A stretch of 46,689 nucleotides of DNA from Vagococcus salmoninarum (GCF_003987495.1 NZ_NGJU01000023.1:1-46689); one strand, 5' to 3'; positions 1 to 9,578 are shown, numbered from the stretch's first letter. The notes: generated by a model from the letters alone, not told the origin. Made by a program: numbers and translations.

Positions 1-125
1 GGCATATAGGTTAACGAAGCTTTTATGATTAATGAATTATTACCTCGGATATTTTTTTCTATAACATTAGAAACTAAAATATTTTCATCTGTAATTCTGA
101 GCATTTTTTTGATATGATTAGACAT
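1..125 (-). mobile_element. ISL3-like transposase, N-terminal fragment (runs off the left edge)
   Basis: Minus-strand reading from ATG at 125 gives 41 residues starting MSNHIKKMLRIT and ending near SLTYM before the window ends. The spacing of a short 'lgl-d-ni' start, an 'EKNIRG' block and 'a-LTY-P' is the typical N-terminus of ISL3-family transposases, just ahead of their zinc ribbon. A GAGGGA ribosome site lies upstream. The reading resembles the fragment at the other end of the window in layout but not in residues, so these are two different elements. Only the N-terminus is visible; intactness cannot be judged. Confidence 0.6.
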
Positions 126-128
126 AAT

Positions 129-190
129 GTGTCGTCCCTCTCTGAATTTTTTTTGTGTGGTGCTTAAATCATAACAGATGGACGACATGT
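129..190. repeat. Inverted repeat upstream of the left transposase
   Basis: GTGTCGTCCC (129-138) faces GGACGACA (181-188) across about 42 bases, just upstream of the transposase start. It may be a leader structure or part of the element end. The insertion-sequence terminus itself could not be placed. Confidence 0.35.
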
Positions 191-208
191 TTTTTATTTT
201 AACAAACT

Positions 209-252
209 AAAAAAGGGCTGATGAATAATTTTATTCATCAGTCCTTTAAATT
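209..252 (-). terminator. Rho-independent terminator
   Basis: On the minus strand a hairpin with arms GACTGATGAAT and ATTCATCAGCC is followed by TTTTTT. It is the second terminator in a row after the two-component genes. Confidence 0.7.
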
Positions 253-263
253 ATAGAGCCCAA

Positions 264-303
264 AAAAGTGTCATTCCGTAGTAGTTCTCAGAATGACACT
301 TTG
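264..303 (-). terminator. Terminator of the two-component operon
   Basis: A 12-bp stem (AAAGTGTCATTC / GAATGACACTTT) is followed on the minus strand by a T run. It starts five bases after the sensor kinase stop codon. Confidence 0.8.
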
Positions 304-307
304 ACTA

Positions 308-1807
308 TTAACTTTCTTTTTCAACGACAATTGGTAAAAAGATTCTAAAAATCGTACCTACTCCTACGGCGCTCTCAACTAAGAGCCGGCCACCGTAACT
401 GTCAACTAGTTCTTTGGCAATTGATAAGCCTAAGCCGTTGCCACCTTTATGACGACTACGTGCTTTGTCGACTCGGTAAAAACGATTGAAAATTTGTTCT
501 AAGTCTTCTTCAGAAATCCCTTCACCATAATCTTGAATAGCTATTTCTAATTCCCTTTGATTGGAAGAAACTGACATGTGAATTTCTTGACGATCTTGAG
601 AGTATTTAACCCCATTATCGAGAATAATAATCAGCAACTGTTCAAAGTGATTACGATAAATCTTAACGACTAATTCTTTTGTTAGATCATCATCTAAAAT
701 AAAAGTAAAGTTAGGATAAAGAATTTGAAAATTATTAAATGTTTGATGAGTGACCTCTTTCGCTAATGAGGTATCATTTTTATGTTGAAATTCAACTTGC
801 TCAACACGAGATAGATCAAGCATCTCTTGGACTAAACTCTTCATCCGCGTAATCTCTTGTAAGGAAGCGTCTAAAGACTCTGCAAGAATCTCTGGGTCAT
901 CTTTCCCCCAACGAGTTAGAAGCTTCAGGTGCCCCTCTATAATCGCTACAGGCGTTCGTAATTCATGAGAGACATCTTCAACAAAGAGTTGTTGTTGTTC
1001 AATGAACTTTTGCATCCGATCCATCATATCGTTAAAAACTTCTGTTAAGTCAGAAAACTCATCTTTTGTTTGGAGAGCAGGCAAACGAATATCCGATTGG
1101 GGTTCCCCTTTAATTTTGTTAATCGTACTAGTAATTTGTTTTAAAGGCCGTAAGAAATAAGATGATAAAATAAATCCTAGAACTAAGCTGACCCCAACAC
1201 CGATTAAAATTAATAAAGTCATCGTCCCTAACAGTTTATTCCGAATGCTATAGACTGAACTTAAATCGTAAAATAGTTGGACATAACCAATCAAATGGCC
1301 TTGATTCGCTGAGTACACAGGCTGAGTCGCTAAAAACCCTGTTTGATCTCCGACTTTGCCTTCCCGAGTCTCAATTTTTTTTGAGCCTCGGTAAGTCATG
1401 CCTAGCTTTTTAGTTTCAAAGACAAGCTTTTCTTCCGCATTAAAAATCGAAACACTTAATGCTGGCTGAGAAAGTTCTGAAATAAAACTATTAAGTTTAA
1501 TTAAATTCGATTCAATCGTTTCACTACTTGGATCACCTGGTAATTCTCGTTTCGAGCCTTTTAAATAAAAAGCAGTGTTGCGAATCGTCAAATCATTGTC
1601 TGACTGTTCTAAACGCGTCGTAATTTGGCTCAAAGTCTGTTTGAGATTTAACTTTTCTTCTCGGACCATTAAGGCCGTACTAGCTTGATACGTAATTAAA
1701 GAAAAAATAGTAAATAAAATAAAGATAAAGGTAGATGTAAGAAATGCCCACTTCACAGTGAGCACTAAGTTGGAACTAAGCCGTTCTTTTAAATCTTTAA
1801 AAATCAT
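308..1807 (-). CDS. etaS: HAMP-domain sensor histidine kinase (EtaS-like)
   Basis: Membrane sensor kinase that autophosphorylates on histidine and passes the phosphate to the regulator encoded just upstream. A first membrane segment lies at about residues 20-42 and a second at about 195-215, with an extracellular sensor domain between. A HAMP linker follows to about 268. The H-box is VEDVSHELRTP with the phospho-acceptor near His281. The ATPase domain has the N-box (LDNGVKYS) and G-boxes (GEGISEEDLEQIF, GNGLGLSIA). The start lies 2 bases after the regulator stop with a weak SD, suggesting translational coupling. The etaR-etaS pair next to gnd matches the order I recall from Enterococcus faecalis, where EtaRS/LisRK-type systems affect stress tolerance. 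The symbol is by synteny and family, so moderately sure. Confidence 0.85.
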   Translation of the reverse strand: MIFKDLKERLSSNLVLTVKWAFLTSTFIFILFTIFSLITYQASTALMVREEKLNLKQTLSQITTRLEQSDNDLTIRNTAFYLKGSKRELPGDPSSETIESNLIKLNSFISELSQPALSVSIFNAEEKLVFETKKLGMTYRGSKKIETREGKVGDQTGFLATQPVYSANQGHLIGYVQLFYDLSSVYSIRNKLLGTMTLLILIGVGVSLVLGFILSSYFLRPLKQITSTINKIKGEPQSDIRLPALQTKDEFSDLTEVFNDMMDRMQKFIEQQQLFVEDVSHELRTPVAIIEGHLKLLTRWGKDDPEILAESLDASLQEITRMKSLVQEMLDLSRVEQVEFQHKNDTSLAKEVTHQTFNNFQILYPNFTFILDDDLTKELVVKIYRNHFEQLLIIILDNGVKYSQDRQEIHMSVSSNQRELEIAIQDYGEGISEEDLEQIFNRFYRVDKARSRHKGGNGLGLSIAKELVDSYGGRLLVESAVGVGTIFRIFLPIVVEKES

Positions 1808-1809
1808 AA

Positions 1810-2496
1810 TTAGGATCTCATAACATAACCAGTGCCACGAACTGTTTGAATATAACTTTCGTCACCAGCAACATCAATCTTATTTCTTAAATAACGAATA
1901 TAGACATCGACCACATTTGTTTCTACTTCAGTTTCATAACCCCAAACTTTATTTAATAACACATCTCGTGCTAAAACAACATTGACATTTTCCATTAAAG
2001 TTAACAATAATTCGTATTCACGTTTCGTCAATTCAATGACTTCATTTTCACGACGAACAATCCGATTTTCTTTTTCAATTGTTAAGTTACGATAAGAAAT
2101 TGTCGTTTGTTTTGTGATGTTTTTATCGCCTTCGATATCAATGCGGCGAAGTAAGGCACGTAAGCGAGCCAATAGTTCCTCGATAGCAAATGGTTTGACA
2201 ATATAGTCATCCGCACCGTGATCTAAACCTGATACTCGGTCAATCACTGAATCTCTAGCTGTCATCATAATAATCGGGGTGTTTTTAGTTTGACGAATCC
2301 GACGACAAACTTCAAGACCGTTTAATTCAGGAAGCATCAGATCTAGTAGAATCGCATCCCATTCCCCACTTAAAGCAGCTTCTAACCCCGTTCGGCCGTT
2401 GTAGTGGACCTCGGCATTATATCCCTCGTGTTTTAGTTCTAGTTCAACAAAGCGAGCTAAGTTTTTCTCGTCTTCAATGATTAGTATATTACTCAT
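1810..2496 (-). CDS. etaR: OmpR/PhoB-family response regulator (EtaR-like)
   Basis: Cytoplasmic transcription factor of 228 residues. The receiver domain shows the acidic pair (EDE, 8-10), phospho-acceptor Asp52 in LLDLMLP, the switch Thr in MMTARDS and Lys101 in DDYIVKPF. The C-terminal winged helix (about 130-228) contains the usual LTKREYELL and [12 protein letters not shown] blocks. It is the first gene of a two-gene operon with the sensor kinase. An AAAGGAAATT ribosome site precedes the ATG. Ligand and targets are not readable from the sequence. Confidence 0.9.
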   Translation of the reverse strand: MSNILIIEDEKNLARFVELELKHEGYNAEVHYNGRTGLEAALSGEWDAILLDLMLPELNGLEVCRRIRQTKNTPIIMMTARDSVIDRVSGLDHGADDYIVKPFAIEELLARLRALLRRIDIEGDKNITKQTTISYRNLTIEKENRIVRRENEVIELTKREYELLLTLMENVNVVLARDVLLNKVWGYETEVETNVVDVYIRYLRNKIDVAGDESYIQTVRGTGYVMRS

Positions 2497-2542
2497 TATG
2501 GCAATTTCCTTTCTTATTGGAAAAATTCCTTGTTATCATCCT

Positions 2543-2548
2543 ATTATA
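2543..2548 (-). promoter_or_regulatory. -10 box of a candidate promoter for the two-component operon
   Basis: Minus-strand TATAAT about 50 bases upstream of the regulator start. No good -35 at 16-18 bases: TTGACT is present but only 9 bases away. The promoter is weak or activator-dependent. Confidence 0.4.
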
Positions 2549-2611
2549 ACGATTTTTAGTCAAAAAAGCCATGTTATCTTTTTTAGAATTTTTTGACTAA
2601 AAATACAAGGA

Positions 2612-2639
2612 GAGACTGAGAACTTTTTGTCCCAGTCTC
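2612..2639 (-). terminator. Terminator after gnd
   Basis: Arms GAGACTG and CAGTCTC enclose a 14-base loop, followed on the minus strand by TCCTTGTATTTTT. It follows the gnd stop directly. Confidence 0.65.
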
Positions 2640-2650
2640 GTCTTTGCTTA

Positions 2651-4069
2651 TTAAACTTCTGTATACCAATCGTAGTGATAAACACCTGGTTTATCTTTAC
2701 GCTCATAAGTATGAGCCCCAAAGTAATCACGTTGCGCTTGAATGATATTCGCCGGTAAATCAGCACTGCGGTATGAATCGTAGTAAGCAATCGCTGATGA
2801 AAAGGTCGGTACAGGTACTCCTGCTTGAATGGCAATCGCCACAACATCACGAACAGACTGTTGATATTTTTGCGTAATTTCGTTAAAGTACTCATCTAAC
2901 AATAAGTTCTTTAAGTCAGCTTGACGGTCATAAGCATCTGTTATTTTTTGTAAAAACTTCGCTCGGATGATACAGCCTTCTCGGAAAATTTTAGCAATTT
3001 CACCGTACTGTAAATCCCAATCGTGCTCTTCACTAGCAATTCGCAGTTGAGCAAATCCTTGGGCATAACTCATAATTTTACTAAAGTATAAAGCTTCGCG
3101 AACTTTTTCAACAAATTCTGTTTTGTCTTCAGTAAAAGGTTTGACTGCAGGTGCTGGAATGATTTTACTAGCAGCTACCCGTTCATCTTTCATTGCTGAA
3201 ATATAACGTGCAAAGACTGACTCAGTAATTAATGGCAATGGCACACCTAAATCTAAGGCGCTTTGGCTTGTCCATTTACCAGTTCCTTTATTCCCTGCCG
3301 CATCTAAAATAACATCGACAATTGGTTTACCTGTCTCTTCATCTTTACGAGTTAAAATATCAGAAGTAATTTCGATTAAGTAACTATCTAATTCCCCTTT
3401 ATTCCACTCTGTGAAGATCTCAGCACACTCTTCCACTGACAAGCCTAATAATTTCGTTAAGATATCGTAGGACTCAGCAATTAATTGCATGTCGCCATAT
3501 TCAATCCCGTTGTGAGCCATCTTAACGTAATGACCTGCGCCATTAGCGCCAATGTAAGTCACACACGGTTCCCCATCTTCGGCTACAGCTGCAATTTTTT
3601 CAAAAATCGGCGCCACTAAATCATAGGCTTCTTTTTGTCCCCCTGGCATAATTGAAGGCCCTTTAAGCGCCCCTTCTTCACCACCAGAAACACCAGTCCC
3701 AATAAAGTTAATCCCTGAGTTAGCTAATTCTTCGTTACGACGAATTGTGTCTTCAAAGAAAGTATTTCCCCCATCAATTAAGACATCGCCTTGATCTAAA
3801 AATGGCAATAATCCTTGAATTGTTTTATCTGTTGCGATGCCAGCTTTAACCATTAACATAATCCGGCGAGGTTTTTCTAAAGAATTCACAAATTCTTCCA
3901 TTGTATACGTTGGTACTAATTTTTTATCTGGGTGTTCAGTAATTACTTCCTCTGTTTTAGAACCAGTCCGGTTAAAAATAGAGACTGAATAGCCACGACT
4001 TTCAATATTTAGGGCTAAATTTTTCCCCATTACGGCCATTCCTACGACACCAATCTGTTGTTTAGTCAT
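2651..4069 (-). CDS. gnd: 6-phosphogluconate dehydrogenase, decarboxylating
   Basis: Oxidises 6-phosphogluconate to ribulose 5-phosphate and CO2 with reduction of NADP+, in the oxidative pentose phosphate pathway. The 472-residue length fits the family. It has the N-terminal dinucleotide motif [15 protein letters not shown], the substrate loop [18 protein letters not shown], the catalytic segment [19 protein letters not shown] (Lys and the following Asn/Glu), the KGTGKW block and a C-terminal tail ending [21 protein letters not shown] precedes the ATG. It sits alone between terminators, next to the two-component pair. Confidence 0.97.
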   Translation of the reverse strand: MTKQQIGVVGMAVMGKNLALNIESRGYSVSIFNRTGSKTEEVITEHPDKKLVPTYTMEEFVNSLEKPRRIMLMVKAGIATDKTIQGLLPFLDQGDVLIDGGNTFFEDTIRRNEELANSGINFIGTGVSGGEEGALKGPSIMPGGQKEAYDLVAPIFEKIAAVAEDGEPCVTYIGANGAGHYVKMAHNGIEYGDMQLIAESYDILTKLLGLSVEECAEIFTEWNKGELDSYLIEITSDILTRKDEETGKPIVDVILDAAGNKGTGKWTSQSALDLGVPLPLITESVFARYISAMKDERVAASKIIPAPAVKPFTEDKTEFVEKVREALYFSKIMSYAQGFAQLRIASEEHDWDLQYGEIAKIFREGCIIRAKFLQKITDAYDRQADLKNLLLDEYFNEITQKYQQSVRDVVAIAIQAGVPVPTFSSAIAYYDSYRSADLPANIIQAQRDYFGAHTYERKDKPGVYHYDWYTEV

Positions 4070-4202
4070 GAAATTCCTCCTAGTATCTTGTTTAATTGTT
4101 TAAGGACCTCATCTTAAAGCTCCACTTTACATTATATCTTATTTGTTTAAGGATTGACACTATTTTGAAGTATTAAATACCTAAAAAGGATTTAAGGCTT
4201 TT

Positions 4203-4667
4203 TTAAACTAATGGAACATAAATTTCAATGACTTTTCCTTGACTGACATGCCGTTCAAAATCATACGGATGATTCAGTTGATGGCCTTTATTAGTTAGCC
4301 ATTCATTAATTCCTACGTACGTCTCGTCAATCGCCGCCGCCACACCTTCATGTTTAAAACGGAAATACCGGCTAGCCGGCAGCTGTTTAACTTCGGCATC
4401 TGCTAATTTCATTTTTAAATCACTGGCAGACACACCGATAAACGTCGAAAATTTAACTTCCTCAGTGAATTCTCCTTCTGGATACGTTTGAACTAAATAA
4501 AGATCAGAATTTTTGTGAAGCAAACTGTCTTGAATACTAGCTAACACGTGCTTTTTATGATTTTCGACAATCTGACTCACTTGATCTTCCGCTAAACTAG
4601 TAGTAATTTCATAACCAATTAACTTTTTGGCTGGCACACATATTTGAATAATTCCTTTTCCTAACAT
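4203..4667 (-). CDS. GyrI-like / AraC effector-binding domain protein
   Basis: Stand-alone 154-residue cytoplasmic protein with the SOUL/GyrI-like alternation of strands and helices. Features are an N-terminal PAKKLIGYEITTS strand, a central sugar- or drug-binding-like region, and the characteristic KQLPASRYFRFKHEG turn followed by INEWL and YDFERH...IEIYVPL. Family members act as small-molecule binding or hydrolysing domains; some inhibit gyrase. No DNA-binding domain is fused. SD TTAGGAGTGAAG precedes the ATG. It is monocistronic, with a strong terminator just upstream. The ligand is unknown. Confidence 0.65.
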   Translation of the reverse strand: MLGKGIIQICVPAKKLIGYEITTSLAEDQVSQIVENHKKHVLASIQDSLLHKNSDLYLVQTYPEGEFTEEVKFSTFIGVSASDLKMKLADAEVKQLPASRYFRFKHEGVAAAIDETYVGINEWLTNKGHQLNHPYDFERHVSQGKVIEIYVPLV

Positions 4668-4741
4668 TATTGCTTCACTCCTAACTTTGGCATTAGTTTA
4701 ACATACTCACTCCCTGATTAGTACCTTTTTGATACATAAAA

Positions 4742-4778
4742 AAAACCCCGTAGACTCCATGGTTGTCTACGGGGTTTT
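4742..4778. terminator. Strong bidirectional terminator after rpmF
   Basis: A perfect 14-bp stem (AAAACCCCGTAGAC / GTCTACGGGGTTTT) with a 9-base loop and A/T runs on both sides. It ends the rpmF transcript. Confidence 0.9.
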
Positions 4779-4797
4779 AAACATTTCGAAAAATGTC

Positions 4798-4980
4798 TTA
4801 TGCTTCAGTTGTTGCTGTTACGTCTTTACCGTCGTAATGACCACATGATGGACATACATGGTGACTACGTTTCATTTCACCACAGTTTGAACAAGTGCTC
4901 ATGCCGGGTACTGATAGTTTGTAATGTGTACGACGCTTAGCTTTTTTAGCTTTTGAAGTTCTTCTAGCAGGTACTGCCAT
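4798..4980 (-). CDS. rpmF: Large ribosomal subunit protein bL32
   Basis: 60-residue basic protein of the 50S subunit. It begins [19 protein letters not shown], the hallmark bL32 N-terminus, and carries the zinc-ribbon cysteines CSNCG...CPSCG. SD AGGAGGTGTAGTTAAT precedes the ATG. It follows yceD, the widely conserved yceD-rpmF pair, and shares its promoter. Confidence 0.97.
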   Translation of the reverse strand: MAVPARRTSKAKKAKRRTHYKLSVPGMSTCSNCGEMKRSHHVCPSCGHYDGKDVTATTEA

Positions 4981-5047
4981 ATTAACTACACCTCCTTAAA
5001 TCATTTAGCATTCAACGGTAAACCGTCTCATACTATCTATTCCAATC

Positions 5048-5617
5048 TCACTCTTCGTCAGATTCTTTACTATTATCTAATAAAGCTGACAATTTTGCAA
5101 GACGAGGATCAATATTATTTTCTTCTTGTTGCACTTTTTTCTCCATGTAAGCGTCTTCGGACATTAATTCCCACGCATTACCCTTCGTTGTCTCATGAGA
5201 TTTTTTTTCATCCTCAGTTAAGACTTGAAGTGGAATCGAAAGCAATAAGTGATCTTCCACCGCTTCAGTTAAATCAATCACGTCTTTATCTAAGACCATG
5301 ACCGTGTCTTCTTCAACAATAAATTCTTGTTGTGCTTCGTATTGAGTCGGTGTCATATAGACTTCCGTCACATCAAAAGCAAAAGGACATTCAACTGGAG
5401 TTAAAGATCGAGTAGATGGCAATGTTAAAACAGTTTCTAAAGTAAACTGCATGACATACTCCGTCTTATTGACACTGAGTACACCACTAACTTTGACTGG
5501 TGCCACTGCGAGAATTTCTTTATCTCTTGCAAGTAAAGAAGCTTCGACATCTAATAATTCATTAAATTGTAACGCATCGTCTTTGTATTTATTAAGTTCC
5601 AATAAAGACCATTTCAT
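5048..5617 (-). CDS. yceD: YceD family protein (DUF177)
   Basis: 189-residue acidic protein of the DUF177/YceD family, almost always encoded just before rpmF. In plants and bacteria the family has been linked to 23S rRNA processing or accumulation. The internal VECPFAFDV block and the acidic segment ending IDLTEAVEDHLLLSIPL are typical. The start is set at the third possible codon (MKWSLLEL), which lies 8 bases after AGAGG; the GTG/ATG two codons earlier overlap the SD. An excellent promoter lies directly upstream. Confidence 0.88.
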   Translation of the reverse strand: MKWSLLELNKYKDDALQFNELLDVEASLLARDKEILAVAPVKVSGVLSVNKTEYVMQFTLETVLTLPSTRSLTPVECPFAFDVTEVYMTPTQYEAQQEFIVEEDTVMVLDKDVIDLTEAVEDHLLLSIPLQVLTEDEKKSHETTKGNAWELMSEDAYMEKKVQQEENNIDPRLAKLSALLDNSKESDEE

Positions 5618-5644
5618 TTTCATCACCTCTAAGCAACAAAGGTT

Positions 5645-5673
5645 ATTATACTAGGCTTAGAAACCTTTGTCAA
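5645..5673 (-). promoter_or_regulatory. Promoter of yceD-rpmF
   Basis: Minus-strand TTGACA (5668-5673), 17-base spacer, TATAAT (5645-5650): a consensus housekeeping promoter 28 bases upstream of the yceD start. Confidence 0.9.
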
Positions 5674-5769
5674 TCAATTTTTCTTTACAGCTTCCAAGTC
5701 ATTTTTTTCAGTTATTAATCAATGACAAGTCCCCCTTCAAAGAAGAGTTTATCACTAGGTGGTTGCTCT

Positions 5770-6546
5770 TTAAGAACCCGTTGACTTGTAATGATGCAAA
5801 CCGAAACGCCACAATAAGTAGCTCGGCACAGCAAAGAGACAAGCGACTACTGGTAATAAAGTTACTAGGGGATTACTAGTTTGATCAATTAAATAGAGAA
5901 AGGGATAATATTGAATCAACGCAAAGGGAACAATAAACGTCGCAATTTTCAAAACAACTTTACCATAAATATCGACTGGGTATTTACCATATTCTCTTGC
6001 CCCATCTGTTAAGACATTCATGAATTCTAACCCTTCTAAAGTAAAAAAACACAAGGCTGCGTAAATTAAATAAATACTAGCAAAGACAACGACACCGCCG
6101 ATTAACATCAACCCAACAGTGAATAGTTTCAAGCTCGTCCACTGAATCGGACTCGTCTTTACAGCATAAACAAACATCGTTAAGCCTTGAAGCATCCGCC
6201 CCACTCGACTAAATTCAATCTTGCTACCTAAGACTTGTAAAATTGGACTACGAGGACGTAAAAGCACCCGGTCAAATTCACCATTGCCAATCATTGTTGA
6301 AAATTGGTCAAAGCCTCGAAAAAAACATTCCGCTAAGGCAAAAGATAACAGCAAAATACTAAAGCAGAGCAACACTTCCTGATAAGAATAGCCTTTGACT
6401 GAAGAAAAACGCACAAACATAAAATAAACACCTAAAAAGACATTAAAAGAAACGAAAAATTGGCCTAGTGTCGTTAGTATGAAAGACGTTTTATATACCA
6501 TTAAACTTTGCAAATGCAACACTAAATAATGATTGTATAATTTCAT
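5770..6546 (-). CDS. ABC-2 family transporter permease
   Basis: 258-residue integral membrane protein with about six hydrophobic segments, of the DUF990/ABC-2 permease family (COG3694-like). It is the last gene of a three-gene exporter operon. The start is ATG 6546 (MKLYNHYLV), preceded by GGAGGGTAACA; this SD overlaps the end of the upstream permease gene. A longer in-frame reading to 6627 has no SD. The cargo is not predictable, though permease pairs of this type are often linked to multidrug or peptide export. Confidence 0.85.
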   Translation of the reverse strand: MKLYNHYLVLHLQSLMVYKTSFILTTLGQFFVSFNVFLGVYFMFVRFSSVKGYSYQEVLLCFSILLLSFALAECFFRGFDQFSTMIGNGEFDRVLLRPRSPILQVLGSKIEFSRVGRMLQGLTMFVYAVKTSPIQWTSLKLFTVGLMLIGGVVVFASIYLIYAALCFFTLEGLEFMNVLTDGAREYGKYPVDIYGKVVLKIATFIVPFALIQYYPFLYLIDQTSNPLVTLLPVVACLFAVPSYLLWRFGLHHYKSTGS

Positions 6547-6548
6547 TG

Positions 6549-7352
6549 TTACCCTCCTTGAATTACGACATGGTTGATGACTCTTTTTTCTAAGAGTTTG
6601 CCACAAAGGATTAAACTTATTACCCAAAAAACTTGTAAACTCAAGCTAGTGATGAGCTTATCCCCAGTTAAATCGCCACTGTAAATTCTAAATGGCACAT
6701 TTTGAATGGCCGCAAAAGGTAGCAGGCTGGCTACTGCGCCTATCGTTGGGGGGAAAAAAGGCAAAGGAATGACAGAGCCTGATAATAAATCTCCTAGGGA
6801 TTGAAAGACCATCCGCATCCCAAAGGAATTGATCGTAAAAAAAGATAAAAAATAAATAATCATATTTAAGGCAATAATGACAAATAAAGCTAATACCATA
6901 GTAATAAGAAACAACATAAAATGGCTAAAACTACTCGGTAAACTTAAATTAAAGGGCTTAGGTAAAAAAAATGCCACAACTAAAATCGGTAAGGCTCTTA
7001 AGACGGTTTTACTAATCCGAGTAGCGATACTGCGAGCAAACCACATATTATAAACACTGATTGGCCGTACTAACTCATACGCCACATTGCCTGTTTGAAT
7101 GCTTTCAAAAATATCATTTTCCCAAAACCAAATCATATACAACGCTAGTAGTGCTTGCTGGAGCCAGATATAAGAAGCGAGACTCGTAAAGTCCATGGGA
7201 AAAGCAGTTGGATTGACTTCATAAAAAGCTTTAAACATTAAAATTTCTAAAAAGCCCCAAGTAAACTGGGTTAAAATTCCAGCCCAAGCTGCCGCTCGGT
7301 ATTGTAAGCCACTAATAAATTTTATTTTAAACAACGACTGGTATTTGATCAT
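6549..7352 (-). CDS. ABC-2 family transporter permease
   Basis: 267-residue membrane protein with about six transmembrane segments, COG4587-like. It begins MIKYQSLFKIKFISGLQYRA, which resembles the N-terminus of its partner permease. It overlaps the ATPase gene by an ATGA junction at 7349-7352 and ends two bases before the next permease start, so the three genes are translationally coupled. It probably forms a heterodimeric channel with the product of 5770-6546. Confidence 0.85.
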   Translation of the reverse strand: MIKYQSLFKIKFISGLQYRAAAWAGILTQFTWGFLEILMFKAFYEVNPTAFPMDFTSLASYIWLQQALLALYMIWFWENDIFESIQTGNVAYELVRPISVYNMWFARSIATRISKTVLRALPILVVAFFLPKPFNLSLPSSFSHFMLFLITMVLALFVIIALNMIIYFLSFFTINSFGMRMVFQSLGDLLSGSVIPLPFFPPTIGAVASLLPFAAIQNVPFRIYSGDLTGDKLITSLSLQVFWVISLILCGKLLEKRVINHVVIQGG

Positions 7353-8149
7353 AGCTGATACTCCTTATAAAGAGTTATTAGCAACTCATCTAAGGTTTCT
7401 TCAGAATTCCCCTTCAGAGCTTTAAACTCTTCTAAGGAGCCATCTAAGAGGACTTTCCCTTGGCCGATTAAGATGATTCGACTAGCCAGTTTTTCAATGT
7501 CTTGCATGTCGTGAGTCGTTAAAATAACTGTAGTTTTGAACTCTTGGTTAACTTTTTGGATAAACTCCCGAACAGCCACTTTTGAAAGGGCATCTAAACC
7601 AATCGTCGGCTCATCAAGAAACAAAATCTTCGGTTGGTGGAGTAAACTAGCGGCTATTTCACAACGCATGCGTTGCCCTAAAGATAACTGCCTCGTCGGC
7701 GTCTTCAATAACTCTTCTAAGTTCAGCATCTGGCTTAACTCCTGTAAAGTCTTTTGAAAGGGCTTATCTTCAATTTGATAAATGTCTTTCAACAAATTAA
7801 AAGAATCCATAACGGGAATGTCCCACCATAATTGCGAACGTTGACCAAAAACAACGCCAATCTCTTTGACATGAGCAATCCGCTCTTGCCAAGGGACTCT
7901 GCCATTAATCTCACACATCCCTGAATCGGGCGTCAAAATGCCACTTAGAATTTTAATCGTACTACTTTTCCCAGCGCCATTTGGTCCTAAATAACCAACA
8001 ATCTCCCCTTCATTAATAGTAAACGAGACATTATCTAAGGCTTTAATCTCTTTCGTTTTACGGCTAAAAAACGAACTAAAAGCCTCCTTCAAACCAGCTT
8101 CCCGTTGATTCACCTTAAAGGTTTTTGTTAAATTTTTCACAATTATCAC
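7349..8149 (-). CDS. ABC transporter ATP-binding protein of the exporter
   Basis: 266-residue ATPase (COG4586-like) that energises the two downstream permeases. Walker A is GPNGAGKS, the Q-loop is VFGQRSQLWWD, the signature is LSLGQRMR, Walker B is ILFLDEPTIGLD and the switch His is TTHDMQDIE. The QRSQLWWD variant is typical of the COG4586 group. The start is GTG 8149, 7 bases after GGAGGG; the upstream in-frame TTG at 8164 is part of that SD. A consensus promoter precedes it. Confidence 0.9.
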   Translation of the reverse strand: MIIVKNLTKTFKVNQREAGLKEAFSSFFSRKTKEIKALDNVSFTINEGEIVGYLGPNGAGKSSTIKILSGILTPDSGMCEINGRVPWQERIAHVKEIGVVFGQRSQLWWDIPVMDSFNLLKDIYQIEDKPFQKTLQELSQMLNLEELLKTPTRQLSLGQRMRCEIAASLLHQPKILFLDEPTIGLDALSKVAVREFIQKVNQEFKTTVILTTHDMQDIEKLASRIILIGQGKVLLDGSLEEFKALKGNSEETLDELLITLYKEYQL

Positions 8150-8188
8150 GGTTATTCCCTCCAATACACTTTTTTTAGACGAAAGAAT

Positions 8189-8217
8189 ATTATATAAAAA
8201 ATAGAAACCGCTGTCAA
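8189..8217 (-). promoter_or_regulatory. Promoter of the three-gene ABC exporter operon
   Basis: Minus-strand TTGACA (8212-8217), 17-base spacer, TATAAT (8189-8194), 40 bases upstream of the GTG start. Confidence 0.9.
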
Positions 8218-8266
8218 TCTTTATTTTGACAAGGATTTCAGAACTAGCTAATAAGCGATAATCACC

Positions 8267-8533
8267 TTACTTAATCTTGATCCTCGGCTTTAACAAGCAA
8301 GTTAGTAAATAGACTGTCGTTAAAATTAAGGAAACTAAACCGCCATAAAATAGAATAACTCCTAAAGGATAATTAATTGCGAACTCTTTTTGGAGTTCCA
8401 ATAGGTCAGCCTGTGACATGAGATTAAAATCTTGAACTGGGAATAAAACAGTTTGTAAGAAAAAGCCAATTAGGGTAACGACTAAGCTTCCTCTAAATAA
8501 CCATTTTGCTACTTTATACTTGTTTTTAATCAT
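8267..8533 (-). CDS. Small two-helix membrane protein, unrecognised
   Basis: 88-residue protein beginning MIKNKYKVAKW, with two hydrophobic segments (about 11-33 and 52-76) and a basic tail (KPRIKIK). The start at 8533 is chosen because GGAG lies 8 bases before it; an in-frame start at 8563 has no SD. It sits alone between the exporter operon and the terminator region of dnaI. I do not recognise the family. Confidence 0.6.
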   Translation of the reverse strand: MIKNKYKVAKWLFRGSLVVTLIGFFLQTVLFPVQDFNLMSQADLLELQKEFAINYPLGVILFYGGLVSLILTTVYLLTCLLKPRIKIK

Positions 8534-8648
8534 TTTGAACGCTCCTATCAGGGATAATTTCAAATTCAGTCAATTCCTTCTACTTTATCTTGTCTCCCAT
8601 TAATGAGAAAAAAACTGACAGCTAACTAGCTATCAGTTCATTCTTATC

Positions 8649-9578
8649 TTAACTTAATCGACGGTTCTTACCAATCATATTGACTTCTTTTGACAAGTAA
8701 CGAATCCGTTCCATAATCCGTTTCGCCTTCAAAGGTTCTTCTTCCCCACGTTGACTGACACTTAAATGCTCACGTTCTAATTGGGCCATACTGAAGTTTG
8801 AACTAAAGAAAGTTGGTAACTGTTCTTGCATGCGGTATTGTAAAATAACACCTAACACATCATCGCGAATCCAACTACTCATGGAATCTGCCCCAATGTC
8901 ATCTAACATCAAGATCGGTGCTTTCTTAACAGCCTCTAGCTTCTCACCAGTAGTGTTTTGACCAATAGACTGTTTCATCTCAACAGCAAAGGTCGGGAAG
9001 TGCATTAAAGTCGTTCTAAAGCCATCTTCGGCTAATTCTTGAGCTAAGGCCCCTAGTAAATAAGTTTTCCCCACACCAAATGATCCTTGGAAATACAGAC
9101 CTTGATGGAAATGCTTAGGATCCGCCTTATAATTTTTAACGAAATTAAAGGCTTCTTGTAAGGCTTCTTTCCGTTCAGCGGTGATTTGAAAACTATCCAT
9201 ACTAGCTTCTCGAATGTCTTTCGGCATATCCATCGCTTTAACGCGACTGCGAATTTCATCTTCTTGTTGTTTTTTAATTAAAGCTTCTGTCGGAACATAA
9301 GTCACATCGATGTAGTGAAAGTTCATAAACAACTGTGGCTCATAACCAGGAGCAATCATTGTCGGATCATTCAGTTTAAATTTTCGTTTTTCTTGGACAA
9401 ATTCATATAGTTTAGAATAACTTTTATCAATGTCCTCTTGAGTTAATTCTTCCCGATGTTCTTGAATAAAGGCAATAACATCTGGGTCTTTCATGACAAC
9501 TTGGACTAGTTCATTAAAACGCTCTGACCAATTTTTTTCTTTGATGACTTTTTCCATCTCTTTACCGACATCTTCCAT
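8649..9578 (-). CDS. dnaI: Primosomal protein / helicase loader
   Basis: 309-residue AAA+ ATPase that loads the replicative helicase together with DnaB and DnaD. An N-terminal helicase-interaction region is followed by the ATPase core: Walker A GSFGVGKT near residue 165, Walker B ILMLDDIGAD, sensor SNFS and an arginine-rich C-terminus (RIMERIRYLSKEV). GAAGGTGACTCATA precedes ATG 9578, inside the end of dnaB, so the two are coupled. Confidence 0.93.
   Translation of the reverse strand: MEDVGKEMEKVIKEKNWSERFNELVQVVMKDPDVIAFIQEHREELTQEDIDKSYSKLYEFVQEKRKFKLNDPTMIAPGYEPQLFMNFHYIDVTYVPTEALIKKQQEDEIRSRVKAMDMPKDIREASMDSFQITAERKEALQEAFNFVKNYKADPKHFHQGLYFQGSFGVGKTYLLGALAQELAEDGFRTTLMHFPTFAVEMKQSIGQNTTGEKLEAVKKAPILMLDDIGADSMSSWIRDDVLGVILQYRMQEQLPTFFSSNFSMAQLEREHLSVSQRGEEEPLKAKRIMERIRYLSKEVNMIGKNRRLS

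Noticed and set aside
2560-2895. Minus-strand reading of 111 codons across the end of gnd
   Set aside because: It spans the gnd terminator and is antisense-frame shadow of gnd.
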